A DNA stretch of 64,000 nucleotides from CAYJRR01 sp964372275 [NCBI: uncultured bacterium] (GTDB lineage Bacteria > CAYJRR01): the NCBI GenBank assembly GCA_964372275.1, contig CAYJRR010000003.1, forward strand, positions 26,503 to 90,502, written 5' to 3'. Both the position numbers and the translations under genes were made by a program. This document shows positions 1 through 7,068 of the stretch, in pieces. The notes beneath the pieces were generated by a model. It did no database searches. It saw nothing but the letters and a program-made list of their open reading frames with translations, and was not told the DNA's origin. Numbering within the stretch: position 1 is the stretch's first letter; every line of letters begins with the position of its first letter.

Positions 1-76
1 GGAGTACTGCTACGAGTTCTGGCGCATGAGCCGCCTGCGGGAGGGCGCGCCCGCGGCCGACGCCAAAGGCGCTTGA
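1..76 (+). CDS. C-terminal end of an unidentified protein
   Basis: Reading frame 2 is open from the window edge and ends at TGA 74-76, giving 24 residues (ends ...APAADAKGA). The aromatic start (EYCYEFW) followed by an Ala/Gly/Pro-rich tail looks like a real C-terminus. It is too short to assign to a family. The stop codon overlaps the -35 element of the tRNA-Gly promoter. Confidence 0.5.
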   Translation, partial: EYCYEFWRMSRLREGAPAADAKGA

Positions 77-101
77 CTTCGACCGGGCCGGTGGGTATTC
101 G
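73..101 (+). promoter_or_regulatory. Sigma70-type promoter of tRNA-Gly
   Basis: TTGACT at 73-78, a 17-base spacer and TATTCG at 96-101 lie just upstream of the tRNA. The predicted transcription start near 108 is about 6 bases before the mature 5' end at 114. The position relative to the tRNA makes the call reasonable. Confidence 0.6.
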
Positions 102-113
102 TTCAGGCAGCTC

Positions 114-189
114 GCGGGAATAGCTCAGTTGGTAGAGCGTCACGTTGCCAACGTGAATGTCGCCGGTTCAAGTCCGGTTTCCCGCTCCA
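114..189 (+). tRNA. tRNA-Gly(GCC)
   Basis: A full cloverleaf can be folded. Acceptor GCGGGAA (114-120) pairs with TTCCCGC (179-185). The D arm contains AGCTCAGTTGGTAGAGC. The anticodon stem TCACG/CGTGA encloses the loop TTGCCAA, giving anticodon GCC. The T arm contains GGTTCAAGTCC. The discriminator is T186 and CCA is encoded at 187-189. It has its own promoter and a Rho-independent terminator. Confidence 0.97.
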
Positions 190-201
190 GACGGTTCGAT
201 G

Positions 202-231
202 GCCCGGTATCCCGCCGGGCTTTCGTTTTTT
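202..231 (+). terminator. Rho-independent terminator after tRNA-Gly
   Basis: Stem GCCCGG (202-207) pairs with CCGGGC (215-220) around a 7-base loop, followed by TTTCGTTTTTT. It ends the tRNA-Gly transcript before the convergent M28 peptidase gene. Confidence 0.85.
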
Positions 232-277
232 CGTACCGATCGGTTTCGCCGCGTCGCGGCGCGCGACGCGCGCGGCG

Positions 278-1276
278 TTACGGCCTTTCCGCCAACGCCA
301 GCGTCGCCTGGTAGACGCCGGCGGCGACCTTCGACATCCGCGCATAGTCGAGCGACTCCGGGACGTCGCGGTCGGTGTGGTAGCGGTCGTTCCGGTAGAA
401 CGAGGTGTCGGTGATCATCCCGGCGGTCCAGCCGTGGGCCCAGTAGTTCAGGTGATCGGAGAAGTCGACGCCGGGGATCCTGGCCAGGCCGTTCATCGAG
501 CGGACGGGAAGATTGGAGGCGCCGGCGAAGGCCGCCTTCACCCGGCGCACGAACGATCCCTGTCCCACCTTCCCGATCACGGCGATGAAGTTGCCGCGGG
601 AAGGGTAGAGCGGGCGCAGCAACGCCGTCGGGAAGCGCTGGCTTTTCGGTTCGTCGGTAAAGAAACCGACCATCTCGATCGAGAGCATCGCCCGCACCTC
701 GACCCCTTCGCGCGCGAGCGATTCGGCGTGGACGGCGCTCCCCATCCGGTCGGTGCGGAAGAACGGCGGTTCCTCCAGCGAGTAGGCCACCAAGTCGACG
801 CGGGTGGAGAGCTCGCGCGTCTCCCCCAACAGCCGCGCCACCTCCAGCAGCACCGCCACGCCGCTGGCGTTGTCGTCGGCGCCGGGCTGTGGACCGGCGG
901 TGTCGTAGTGGGCGCCCAGGACGATCCGCGGTCCCGCCTCGGGGCCGAAGGAGGCGATCACGTTCCGGTACTCCGCGCCGCGCGCCTCGTGAGCGGCGCG
1001 GAACGGCTGTTCGGAGACCCGGCCGCCGCCCTCGGCGAACCGTTCCGCGAGGTACGCGGCCGCGGCGTCGAGGTTGGCGGCGTGCTGGTAATCGCGCGGG
1101 TGAAAACGCTCGGCGAGGGCGCGGACGTGCGCTTCGAGGCGCGCCGGGTCGACCTCGCGGCCGATGCCGGTGGGAGGACGCGGACGCACCCACGGCTGGG
1201 TGACGAAGCAGCACGCGGAGAGCGGAACGACGGCGGCGAGCGCGAGGAGGAGCGGCCTGCGCGACGGTCGGCTCAT
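278..1276 (-). CDS. M28-family zinc metallopeptidase, lipoprotein
   Basis: A 332-residue predicted lipoprotein: basic N-terminus, hydrophobic stretch, and lipobox LSAC with Cys22. The body matches the M28 (aminopeptidase Y/S type) fold. GAHYD at 121-125 gives the first metal ligands, PGADDNASG at 131-139 the bridging Asp, EE at 168-169 the catalytic Glu, and SIEMVG near 199-204 and a later SDHLNYW the remaining ligand region. M28 enzymes are co-catalytic di-zinc aminopeptidases or carboxypeptidases. A cell-envelope peptide-scavenging role is inferred. The gene is convergent with tRNA-Gly and probably last in the leftward transcript that includes the AAA ATPase; the gap to that gene is 28 bases. 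Substrate unknown. Confidence 0.88.
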   Translation of the reverse strand: MSRPSRRPLLLALAAVVPLSACCFVTQPWVRPRPPTGIGREVDPARLEAHVRALAERFHPRDYQHAANLDAAAAYLAERFAEGGGRVSEQPFRAAHEARGAEYRNVIASFGPEAGPRIVLGAHYDTAGPQPGADDNASGVAVLLEVARLLGETRELSTRVDLVAYSLEEPPFFRTDRMGSAVHAESLAREGVEVRAMLSIEMVGFFTDEPKSQRFPTALLRPLYPSRGNFIAVIGKVGQGSFVRRVKAAFAGASNLPVRSMNGLARIPGVDFSDHLNYWAHGWTAGMITDTSFYRNDRYHTDRDVPESLDYARMSKVAAGVYQATLALAERP

Positions 1277-1304
1277 GGGGAAGGGGGGCCGATGCGGCTC
1301 GGCG

Positions 1305-2600
1305 CTACAGCCGCACGAAGTAGGAGTCGCACGCCCGGTCGATCAGCTCCTTCGCCAGCTTCGGGGGGACGGCGTAGTACTTGGCGATCGACTCGATCTG
1401 GCCGAGGACGTCGCGGGGGTGGACGGAGCGGGGTTCGAACTTCTTCTCCACGTACTGCCGGTTCCAGATGTACTTCACCGCCTCTTCGGAGAACTCGATC
1501 CCCTTGGCGGCGCACATCGCCTCGAAGATCTTCACCATCTCCTCGTAGGTCGGACTGTCGAAGCCGATCTTGAACTTGATGCGGCGGAGGAACGCCTCGT
1601 CGACCAGGTCCTTCGGCTCCAGGTTGGTGGAGAAGATGATCAGCTCGTTGAACGGGACGTTGATCTTCTGCCCGGTGTGGAGGGTCAGGAAGTCGACGCG
1701 GGACTCCAGCGGCACGATCCAGCGGTTCAGGAGCTCCTGCGGGCGGCAGGCCTGCCGGCCGAAGTCGTCGATCAGGAAGATCCCGCAGTTGGCCTTCATC
1801 TGGAACGGCGCTTCGTAGAACTTCGAATACTCGTGGTAGATGAGATCGAGGTTCTCGAGCGTCAGCTCGCCGCCGACCATCACGAACGGCCGTTGCGTCT
1901 TGACCCAGCGCAGGTCGATCGAGCCGGCGCGCACCTTGGCCGCCACGTCGTTGGGGTCGATCTTGGCGTCGACCCGCTTGTGCACGATCTCGTCGTAGAC
2001 CTTGATGATGCTCCCGGCGAACTCCACGGCGTGCGGCGTGTAGACCTCGCCGCCCAGGCAGCGCGCCAGGCGCTCGGCGACCGAGGTCTTCCCGTTGCCG
2101 GGTTTTCCGAACAGGAACATCGAATGCCCGGAGTTGGCGGCCGGGCCCATCAGCGAGAAGACGCGCGGATTGATGATGAGGTCCTTCATCGCCTCCTTCA
2201 TCTGCTCGCGGGTGACGGTCACCTCCCGGATCCCCTGCAAGGCGACGGCCCGTCGATAGCGATCGAAGGGGATCGGCGCCGGGCCGATGTAGGTGTTGCG
2301 GCTCATCGCCTCGGTCACCTTGTTGCGGCCGCGCTCGGTGAGCGAGAACTCCATCGTCGACTTGCCGAAATCCTGGCCGCCGCGCGCCTCGACGAACTTC
2401 TCCTCCTTGAGGCGGTCGATGATCGCCTCGGTCACGTCGGCGAACGGGAGGGCGATGACGTCGGCGATGTCGATCCCGCGTGCGTAGCCGTTGCGGTGGA
2501 TGATCTTGAGGGCGAGGTCGACCAGCACGCTCTCCTCGAGGCCGGTCTCGGCCAGGCTTTTGGGAGCGCGAACCAGCTCGGCGAGGGTGGGTTCCGGCAC
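1305..2600 (-). CDS. AAA ATPase with N-terminal winged-helix-like region
   Basis: A 431-residue cytoplasmic ATPase. Walker A GKPGNGKT is at 165-172 and Walker B IFLIDD at 274-279, followed by GRQ and an arginine-rich sensor region. Residues about 20-100 look like a small helical or winged-helix module (DLALKIIHRNGYARG... TERGRNKV). The ATPase core resembles the dynein-related/MoxR-type branch of AAA proteins. The start is ATG 2600 and the reading frame is clean. It follows the small lipoprotein gene by only 3 bases, so the lipoprotein pair and the ATPase are probably co-transcribed. That suggests, without proving, an envelope-linked remodelling role. No specific client can be named. Confidence 0.8.
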   Translation of the reverse strand: MPEPTLAELVRAPKSLAETGLEESVLVDLALKIIHRNGYARGIDIADVIALPFADVTEAIIDRLKEEKFVEARGGQDFGKSTMEFSLTERGRNKVTEAMSRNTYIGPAPIPFDRYRRAVALQGIREVTVTREQMKEAMKDLIINPRVFSLMGPAANSGHSMFLFGKPGNGKTSVAERLARCLGGEVYTPHAVEFAGSIIKVYDEIVHKRVDAKIDPNDVAAKVRAGSIDLRWVKTQRPFVMVGGELTLENLDLIYHEYSKFYEAPFQMKANCGIFLIDDFGRQACRPQELLNRWIVPLESRVDFLTLHTGQKINVPFNELIIFSTNLEPKDLVDEAFLRRIKFKIGFDSPTYEEMVKIFEAMCAAKGIEFSEEAVKYIWNRQYVEKKFEPRSVHPRDVLGQIESIAKYYAVPPKLAKELIDRACDSYFVRL

Positions 2601-2603
2601 GAG

Positions 2604-2849
2604 CTATTCGTAGCGGAGCCACTCGCAGAGCGAGTGGTCGTGGTAGTCGCCGAGGAAGACGTGGTCGTTGTGCCGATGCCGGACCGACCGCTGGCAGTAG
2701 CCGTACTCCAGGTGCGTGGCGTCGGCCCCGACGGTCGCGGCGCAGCCGGCCGCCAGCCCCGACGCAAGGAGCAGGAGGGCGAGCGCGGCCGCGCGTGGGC
2801 GCGCGCGTCGACGAGTGGGACGGCGGTCGCGCGTGCGGGGAGAGCGCAT
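2604..2849 (-). CDS. Small predicted lipoprotein
   Basis: About 81 residues. An unusually Arg-rich N-terminus (RTRDRRPTRRRARPR) precedes a hydrophobic core and a lipobox-like LAAGC. The mature part is only about 45 residues, rich in His, Tyr and acidic residues, and ends ...SLCEWLRYE. I do not recognise a family. Two starts are possible. ATG at 2855 overlaps the upstream stop as ATGA; ATG at 2849 has AGAGG six bases ahead. I chose 2849 for the better ribosome-site spacing. It lies between a 171-residue lipoprotein and the AAA ATPase. The His/Asp-rich mature segment could bind metal, but that is speculation. Confidence 0.6.
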   Translation of the reverse strand: MRSPRTRDRRPTRRRARPRAAALALLLLASGLAAGCAATVGADATHLEYGYCQRSVRHRHNDHVFLGDYHDHSLCEWLRYE

Positions 2850-2851
2850 GG

Positions 2852-3367
2852 TCATCCTCTCGCGCTGCGCTTCCGTTGCAGCGCCTGTTGGATCCGTTCG
2901 ATCACCTCGATCTCCTTGGCCGTGGAGGAGGGGATGTCGATCCATTCGTAGATCCGGCCGTTGAACTCGAGGTTCGCCGAGATGACGTCCTTCAACACCT
3001 TCTCGCTGGTCGTCACCCGGATCGTCGTCCGGTTTCCGGAGGAGGTGAGGCGCACCTGCACCTTGTACTTCACCTTCACCGGGATTCTTGTGCCGCCGTA
3101 GTTGGCAAAGACGTAGTCGGACTGGCCGAGGATCCATTCGGTGATGATCAACCCCTTGGAGCGCTCGGACGCCTCGATCTGCTGGAACTTCTGCTCCATC
3201 GCCTGCACCGACGCGTCCCAGGCGACGTTGAACGGCGCGTCGAAGGTCCCGAAGACCGGACGCTCCTCGTAGAGGGGGAGATCGTCCTCCGGATAGAGCT
3301 CGGGGGCGCATCCGGCGAGGAGCTGCGCGACGAACAGGACCGCCAAGGCGGCGAACCGTCGGAGCAT
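2852..3367 (-). CDS. Lipoprotein, BamC/NlpB-like
   Basis: 171 residues with signal peptide and lipobox LLAGC (Cys about 20). The acidic linker PELYPEDDLPLYEERPVFG precedes an alpha/beta domain (FNVAWDASVQAMEQ... then several beta strands and a C-terminal helix). That pattern resembles the helix-grip domains of BamC/NlpB-type lipoproteins, which attach to the outer-membrane assembly machine. The resemblance is by pattern only. It is the first gene of a leftward run (this gene, small lipoprotein, AAA ATPase, M28 peptidase). A TAGAAT -10 box sits 6 bases ahead of the ATG, so the transcript may be leaderless. Confidence 0.65.
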   Translation of the reverse strand: MLRRFAALAVLFVAQLLAGCAPELYPEDDLPLYEERPVFGTFDAPFNVAWDASVQAMEQKFQQIEASERSKGLIITEWILGQSDYVFANYGGTRIPVKVKYKVQVRLTSSGNRTTIRVTTSEKVLKDVISANLEFNGRIYEWIDIPSSTAKEIEVIERIQQALQRKRSARG

Positions 3368-3373
3368 GTGAGC

Positions 3374-3403
3374 ATTCTACGCCCCCCTTTCCAACCGCGG
3401 CAA
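3374..3403 (-). promoter_or_regulatory. Candidate promoter for the leftward lipoprotein/ATPase run
   Basis: On the minus strand TTGCCG (3403-3398), an 18-base spacer and TAGAAT (3379-3374) precede the ATG at 3367 by 6 bases. The expected start site falls on or next to the start codon. Confidence 0.45.
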
Positions 3404-3410
3404 CCGGAGC

Positions 3411-3461
3411 ACCGCGAACCGAACCGATCCGCTACCGATACGGATCCGATCGGGAGTCGGA
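3411..3461. repeat. CGGATC/CCGATAC-rich degenerate repeat, copy 1
   Basis: The divergent spacer before meaB is built of overlapping CCGAAC, CCGATCC, CCGATAC and CGGATCCGATCGG words. Two 13-mers, CCGAACCGATCCG and CGGATCCGATCGG, recur (the words are near-palindromic) in the spacer at 6033-6095. Function unknown. Confidence 0.55.
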
Positions 3462-3497
3462 TGCCCCGCTTGCCGCGGCGTTCGTCGGCGGGGTACG

Positions 3498-4475
3498 GTG
3501 CCGGTCGTGGCGCGGGACCCGCTCGAATGGATCCGCCGCATGGACGCCGGGGACCCGGTGGGGGTGGCCCGGCTGATCACGCAGGTGGAGCGCCGCGGAT
3601 CGAACCTGGCGTCGGTGATGTCCGAGATCCACCGGCGGACGCGCGGAGTCCCCTGCATCGGGATCACCGGTCCCCCGGGCGCCGGAAAGAGCACGATCGT
3701 CGACCATCTGATCGCCTCCTTCCGGGCCGACGGCAAGCGGGTCGGCGTGATCGCGGTCGACCCGTCCAGCCCCTTCTCCGGCGGCGCGGTGCTGGGGGAC
3801 CGCATCCGCATGGTCCGACATTCGCTCGACGGTGGGGTCTTCATCCGCAGCCTCGGCACGCGCGGGCGGCACGGCGGGTTGTCGCGCGCCACGCGCGACA
3901 TCCGGCTGGTGCTCGATGCCGAGGGGCGCGACGTGGTGCTGGTCGAGACGGTCGGCGTCGGTCAGACCGAGCTCGACGTGATGGAGGTGGCCGACACCAC
4001 CGTCGTCGTCCTGGTTCCGGAGGCGGGGGACGCGGTGCAGACGCTCAAGGCGGGGCTGCTGGAGATCGCCGACCTGTTCGTCGTGAACAAGGCCGACCGC
4101 GAAGGGGCCGACCGGATGGTCGGCGACCTGCAGAACCTCGTGGCGCTGCGGGGACCGCGGGACGGTTGGGAGACGCCGGTGCTGTCGACCTCGGCGGTGC
4201 GCGGGGAAGGGGTGCGCGAGCTGTACGAGACGCTTCTCCGACACGGCGCCCACCGCGCCGCCCGCTCCGGCGGGCGGGGGGCGGGCGGGCGGGCCGCGCG
4301 GGTGTTGCGCGAGATCCTCGCCGAGCGGGTCGACGTCAACCTGGAGCGGCTGCTGGCCGACGACCCGGCGGCGCGCGCCGTCGTGGAGGAGGTCGCCGCC
4401 GGCCGGGTCGACGCCTACACCGCCTCCGACCGCCTGGCGTCGCTCCTCGGATCGCGCGCGCTCGGGACGTCGTGA
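3498..4475 (+). CDS. meaB: MeaB/ArgK-family G3E GTPase, methylmalonyl-CoA mutase chaperone
   Basis: 325 residues with the full G3E GTPase signature: Walker A GPPGAGKS (58-65), the switch region DPSSPFSGG near 89, ETVGVGQ (150-156), and NKAD (197-200) for guanine recognition. MeaB protects adenosylcobalamin-dependent methylmalonyl-CoA mutase from inactivation and gates cofactor delivery, so the organism should have a B12-dependent methylmalonyl-CoA pathway. The mutase genes are not in this window. The start is GTG 3498; a second GTG lies three codons in. It is divergent from the lipoprotein/ATPase run. Its 3' end overlaps the convergent small gene at 4415-4615 by 61 bases. Confidence 0.93.
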   Translation: MPVVARDPLEWIRRMDAGDPVGVARLITQVERRGSNLASVMSEIHRRTRGVPCIGITGPPGAGKSTIVDHLIASFRADGKRVGVIAVDPSSPFSGGAVLGDRIRMVRHSLDGGVFIRSLGTRGRHGGLSRATRDIRLVLDAEGRDVVLVETVGVGQTELDVMEVADTTVVVLVPEAGDAVQTLKAGLLEIADLFVVNKADREGADRMVGDLQNLVALRGPRDGWETPVLSTSAVRGEGVRELYETLLRHGAHRAARSGGRGAGGRAARVLREILAERVDVNLERLLADDPAARAVVEEVAAGRVDAYTASDRLASLLGSRALGTS

Positions 4476-4615
4476 TCGGAGACCGGTCCGACGTCGAACA
4501 GGTCCTGGAACAGATTGGCGAAGAGGGAGTCGAGCAGCTCGTCGACCTCGTCGTAGTCGAGCGCCAGCCGCTGGGAGACCGAGCGGTAGGGGAAGATCGC
4601 CTTGGGGATCGTCAT
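4415..4615 (-). CDS. Small protein of unknown function (second of a pair)
   Basis: 66 residues, start ATG 4615 preceded by a good GAGGAG ribosome site. The N-terminal two-thirds (MTIPKAIFPYRSVSQRL, then an acidic amphipathic stretch DYDEVDELLDSLFANLFQDL) looks like a folded small protein. The Arg/Asp-rich last 20 residues are antisense to the end of meaB. I do not recognise it. It follows the 75-residue gene at 4647-4874 by 31 bases and shares its promoter. Coding status rests on the ribosome site and plausible composition only. Confidence 0.5.
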   Translation of the reverse strand: MTIPKAIFPYRSVSQRLALDYDEVDELLDSLFANLFQDLFDVGPVSDHDVPSARDPRSDARRSEAV

Positions 4616-4646
4616 CGGTGGCTCCTCGTTTTTCGGCGCGTGAGGG

Positions 4647-4874
4647 TCAGACGTAGTGGCGGGGGGCGCGGGCGATGCAGAACAGCCCGCCGTAGAGCTC
4701 GGCGACGCGAGGGCCCCTCTCGACGTAGCGCTCGAAGGCGCACTCGACGGCGAGCCCGATCTGCTCCTCCTCGGCGGCGGTCAGCACCTCGAGTCCGGTT
4801 CGCGGGCGCGATTCGGTGCGTTCGATTTTGAACATCTCGGTCAGCAGCCGCTTTCCCTTGTAGAGATCGTCCAC
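4647..4874 (-). CDS. Small cytoplasmic protein of unknown function (first of a pair)
   Basis: 75 residues from GTG 4874, with TGGGGGG about 8 bases ahead. It is mostly helical in appearance (KGKRLLTEMFKIERT, then EEEQIGLAVECAFERYVE) and ends CIARAPRHYV. It has no signal peptide or membrane segment. I do not recognise a family. The gene lies directly downstream of the only clearly AT-rich promoter in the first 14 kb and heads a two-gene leftward unit. The size pairing recalls toxin-antitoxin modules, but no known toxin or antitoxin motif is visible. Confidence 0.55.
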   Translation of the reverse strand: MDDLYKGKRLLTEMFKIERTESRPRTGLEVLTAAEEEQIGLAVECAFERYVERGPRVAELYGGLFCIARAPRHYV

Positions 4875-4897
4875 GTTCGGCCCCCCAGGAATAACTA

Positions 4898-4927
4898 TAA
4901 TTAAGTATCATTTTATATCATTGTCAA
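4898..4927 (-). promoter_or_regulatory. Strong AT-rich promoter for the small-gene pair
   Basis: On the minus strand a perfect TTGACA (4927-4922), an 18-base spacer and TAATTA (4903-4898) lie in a roughly 40-base AT-rich island (4890-4930) inside GC-rich DNA. The start site would be near 4891, 17 bases before the GTG at 4874. An exact TATAAT also reads on the plus strand at 4896-4901, so the island may fire both ways. Confidence 0.65.
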
Positions 4928-4999
4928 TAAAGAATATCGATCTTGTAGGTCGCCTCCGCCAGTGGCGGCGGCGCTCGGAAAGGGGCAGGCTAGGAGGCC

Positions 5000-5746
5000 A
5001 TGGCTCGCGGGGGGTCGGTGGCGCCCGGGTCCGGCGTGGGGCGGTGGCGATCGACGCGGGCGTCGCTTCCCGGAGCGGCGCTCCTGTCGCTGGTGGCCTG
5101 CGCGGAGCGGCCGACGATCCCCGGGGCCGTCCCCTTTCCGAGGGCGCCGGCGGCGCCGGTGCTCGTTTCCGACGCGACGCTCCTCCTCGCCGGGGAGACG
5201 GTTCGGTTCTTCGATCCCCGCAGCGGAATCGGGACGACGCTTCCGGAGGGCTGGGCCGGAAGCCTTCGCTTTCCCGCCGACGACAGCGGACCGCCGCCCG
5301 AGGGGGAGGTGCGCGCCCGATTCCGCTAGCCGGTGCCGGAGGGGTGCATCGTCGATCTGTCGATCGAAGCGGCGCTGCCACCCGACGAGGCGGCGGTGAA
5401 GGCCCTCCTTGCGCGGGGACGGGAGATCTACTACCTCGCTCGAGTCGACTGGCCGTCCCCCATCCTCCCGGTCGACGCCATCTGGACGGCCACCTTCCTG
5501 CCGCCGACGCCGGAGCGCGTCGACCTCGGCTATTGGCTGTCGACCGGCCCACGGACGGTGCGCGTCGAGGCCCGCGCGCCGTCCGAGCGACTGAGCGACT
5601 GCAAGGAACGGCTCGACGAGATCGTGCGCGCCCTCACCGGCGGGGAGGGGTTCGGAGCGGCTCCGACGGAGCCCGACGGTCGGACCGACCCGGTCAGTCC
5701 CGGATCAGGAGCACGTACATCGCCACCCCCGAGATCACGAGGATGA
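5000..5746 (+). pseudogene. Lipoprotein gene interrupted by an in-frame amber codon
   Basis: One continuous frame runs from ATG 5000 to the stop at 5744-5746, apart from a single TAG at 5327-5329. The first part (109 residues) has a signal peptide and lipobox LVAC. The second part (from GTG 5333, or directly after the TAG) continues in the same frame as plausible protein (CIVDLSIEAALPPDEAAVKAL... YYLARVDWPSPILPVDAIW). The simplest reading is one roughly 248-codon secreted lipoprotein with a nonsense mutation or a sequencing error. Stop-codon readthrough and two independent genes are alternatives. AGGAGG lies only 2 bases before the ATG, closer than usual. The 3' end carries a GC-hairpin repeat copy and overlaps the convergent gene at 5694-6020 by 53 bases. 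No family recognised. Confidence 0.65.
5647..5684. repeat. GC double-hairpin element, diverged copy
   Basis: This segment aligns without gaps to the copy at 12127-12164, with 7 differences in 38. The main stem keeps pairing through a compensatory change (TCGGAG cgg CTCCGA here, TCGGGG agg CCCCGA there). It lies at a convergent gene boundary. Confidence 0.55.
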
Positions 5747-6020
5747 GACCGGCGAAGATCCAGACGTTCGCCGTCGAGTCGGCGGCCGCGAGCCGGTCTT
5801 TCAGCACGGTGTGGTGGACCACACCCCACGCGGCGAGCCCGCCGATGTAGCAGGTGAGGAACCCCTTCCAACCCCGGAACAGCGCGAGCAGGCAGAAGCC
5901 GGCCGAGATCCCCAGGAACCACGGATTGTGGATCGCCTTGTCGAAGTCGGGGTGCGTGAGGAACTGGTTCGTCGCGTCGAGCGCCTGCTTCCAGTCGACG
6001 GCGGCGAGCAGGAGGGGCAT
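5694..6020 (-). CDS. Small inner-membrane protein of unknown function
   Basis: 108 residues from ATG 6020. Three hydrophobic segments are visible: about 33-50 (FLGISAGFCLLALFRG), about 55-70 (FLTCYIGGLAAWGVV), and 88-106 (VWIFAGLILVISGVAMYVLL). The soluble start (DWKQALDATNQFLTHPDFD) would precede them. No domain is recognised. The upstream spacer carries GATA-like TAGATAGATAG and the CGGATC-rich repeat, without an obvious ribosome site. Its stop is convergent with the amber-interrupted lipoprotein gene. The kinase gene upstream ends 77 bases away on the same strand. Confidence 0.7.
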   Translation of the reverse strand: MPLLLAAVDWKQALDATNQFLTHPDFDKAIHNPWFLGISAGFCLLALFRGWKGFLTCYIGGLAAWGVVHHTVLKDRLAAADSTANVWIFAGLILVISGVAMYVLLIRD

Positions 6021-6032
6021 AGATAGATAGTA

Positions 6033-6095
6033 ACCGGATCGGATCGGTTCGGATTCGGATACCGATACCGATCGGATCCGAACACCGTCGGATAC
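6033..6095. repeat. CGGATC/CCGATAC-rich degenerate repeat, copy 2
   Basis: The spacer between two leftward genes consists almost entirely of CGGATC, CGGTTCGG and CCGATAC units and shares two 13-mers with 3411-3461. It may be a binding-site cluster or replication-slippage debris; the sequence does not say which. Confidence 0.55.
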
Positions 6096-6097
6096 GG

Positions 6098-6991
6098 CTA
6101 CGGCGATCCGTTCCAGGGCAGGCGGCCGCCGAGGGTCGACCCCGCGGCGCCGAGTCGATACAAGCCACGCCGCGCGCGAAGGACACGCGCGGCGAAGGCC
6201 TTGGCCGGTCCCCGGCGGAATCGCCGCTCGCGAAGGTAGACCGCGAGCAGCCGCAGCCACGACCGCCGGTTCACCTCGGCCCAGGTCGTGAGCAGCAGCA
6301 TCCGGAGGTCGAGCGCCTGCACGTGGCGACGAAGCGCCTCCGGCAACGGACGCAGGTCCTTGGCCCGATCGAGGTCGATCAGCCAGAGACGCCGCCGTCC
6401 GGCGGGTCCGGCGATCACCACGTTGCTGGCGGTGAAGTCGCCGTGGAAGAAGCCGCCGGCGTGGAGTTGGGCGGCGAGGATCGCCACCTCCCGTAGAAGC
6501 GGTCCCGCCGCCGATCCGGCCGCGCGCAGGCGCTTGAGCTCGTCGGTGAGCAGCGTTCCGTCGTCGAGAGGGCGGGCGAGAAGGAGCGTCTCCCGGTGAA
6601 GCAGGCCCGCGCGGCGGCGGAGGAGCAGGAGCGGCTCCGGGGTGGCGACCCCGGCGGCGGAAAGCAGGCGCCCCATCCTCCAGGAGGTCTCGCCCCGTGT
6701 CGGGAAGAGCAGGTCGAACGCCAGCGCGAGACGATTCTTCGGGAGGTAGTACTTGGCGTGGACCGGACGCCCCAGCGCCTCCGCCGGCAGGCGCATCGCC
6801 GCGCGATGGGGCCGCCATCGATCGAGGGCCCCGCCGTCCGGCAGCGCCTGCGCGAGCGCGTCGCGGCCGCCATCGGGTCGAAGCCGAGGGAACCAGGCGA
6901 CGGCCGCCCGCACGAACGGATCGTCGACCCCCGCCGCGATCACCGCCGAGACGTCACCGATCCGGGCGAACCGTTCTTCGAGGCTGGTCAA
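6098..6991 (-). CDS. Lipopolysaccharide-kinase (Kdo/WaaP)-like protein kinase
   Basis: 297 residues with the reduced kinase fold of the WaaP/KdkA/RIO group. A candidate ATP-binding Lys is in HAKYYLPKNR (about 80). The catalytic loop HGDFTASN spans 183-190 with Asp185, and the metal-binding IDLDRA spans 205-210. Members phosphorylate LPS core sugars or act as RIO-type kinases. The exact substrate cannot be read here. The annotated start is TTG at 6991; no ATG occurs early. The first 13 codons (MTSLEERFARIGD) lie in an 85-base segment that recurs before the next upstream gene. There is no signal peptide, so it is cytoplasmic or membrane-peripheral. Confidence 0.82.
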   Translation of the reverse strand: MTSLEERFARIGDVSAVIAAGVDDPFVRAAVAWFPRLRPDGGRDALAQALPDGGALDRWRPHRAAMRLPAEALGRPVHAKYYLPKNRLALAFDLLFPTRGETSWRMGRLLSAAGVATPEPLLLLRRRAGLLHRETLLLARPLDDGTLLTDELKRLRAAGSAAGPLLREVAILAAQLHAGGFFHGDFTASNVVIAGPAGRRRLWLIDLDRAKDLRPLPEALRRHVQALDLRMLLLTTWAEVNRRSWLRLLAVYLRERRFRRGPAKAFAARVLRARRGLYRLGAAGSTLGGRLPWNGSP

Positions 6992-7036
6992 CGGCCCGAT
7001 TTTGGCCTACGCGAGTCGCCGTGTCCGGGAAAAATC
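6952..7036. repeat. 85-base direct repeat, copy 1 (divergent control region)
   Basis: This segment matches 9099-9183 without gaps, with about 8 mismatches in 85. It spans the first codons of the kinase gene, the TTG start and the upstream spacer through GTGTCCGGGAAAAATC. In the other copy the same bases sit between the membrane-protein gene and yicC. Confidence 0.9.
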
Positions 7037-7068
7037 GGTCGCCGTCGACGATCGCACGCACCGATCCG

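Noticed and set aside
5327-5329. Pyrrolysine or other recoding at the amber codon
   Set aside because: No pylT/pylS gene or recoding signal is seen in this window; mutation or sequence error is the simpler explanation.
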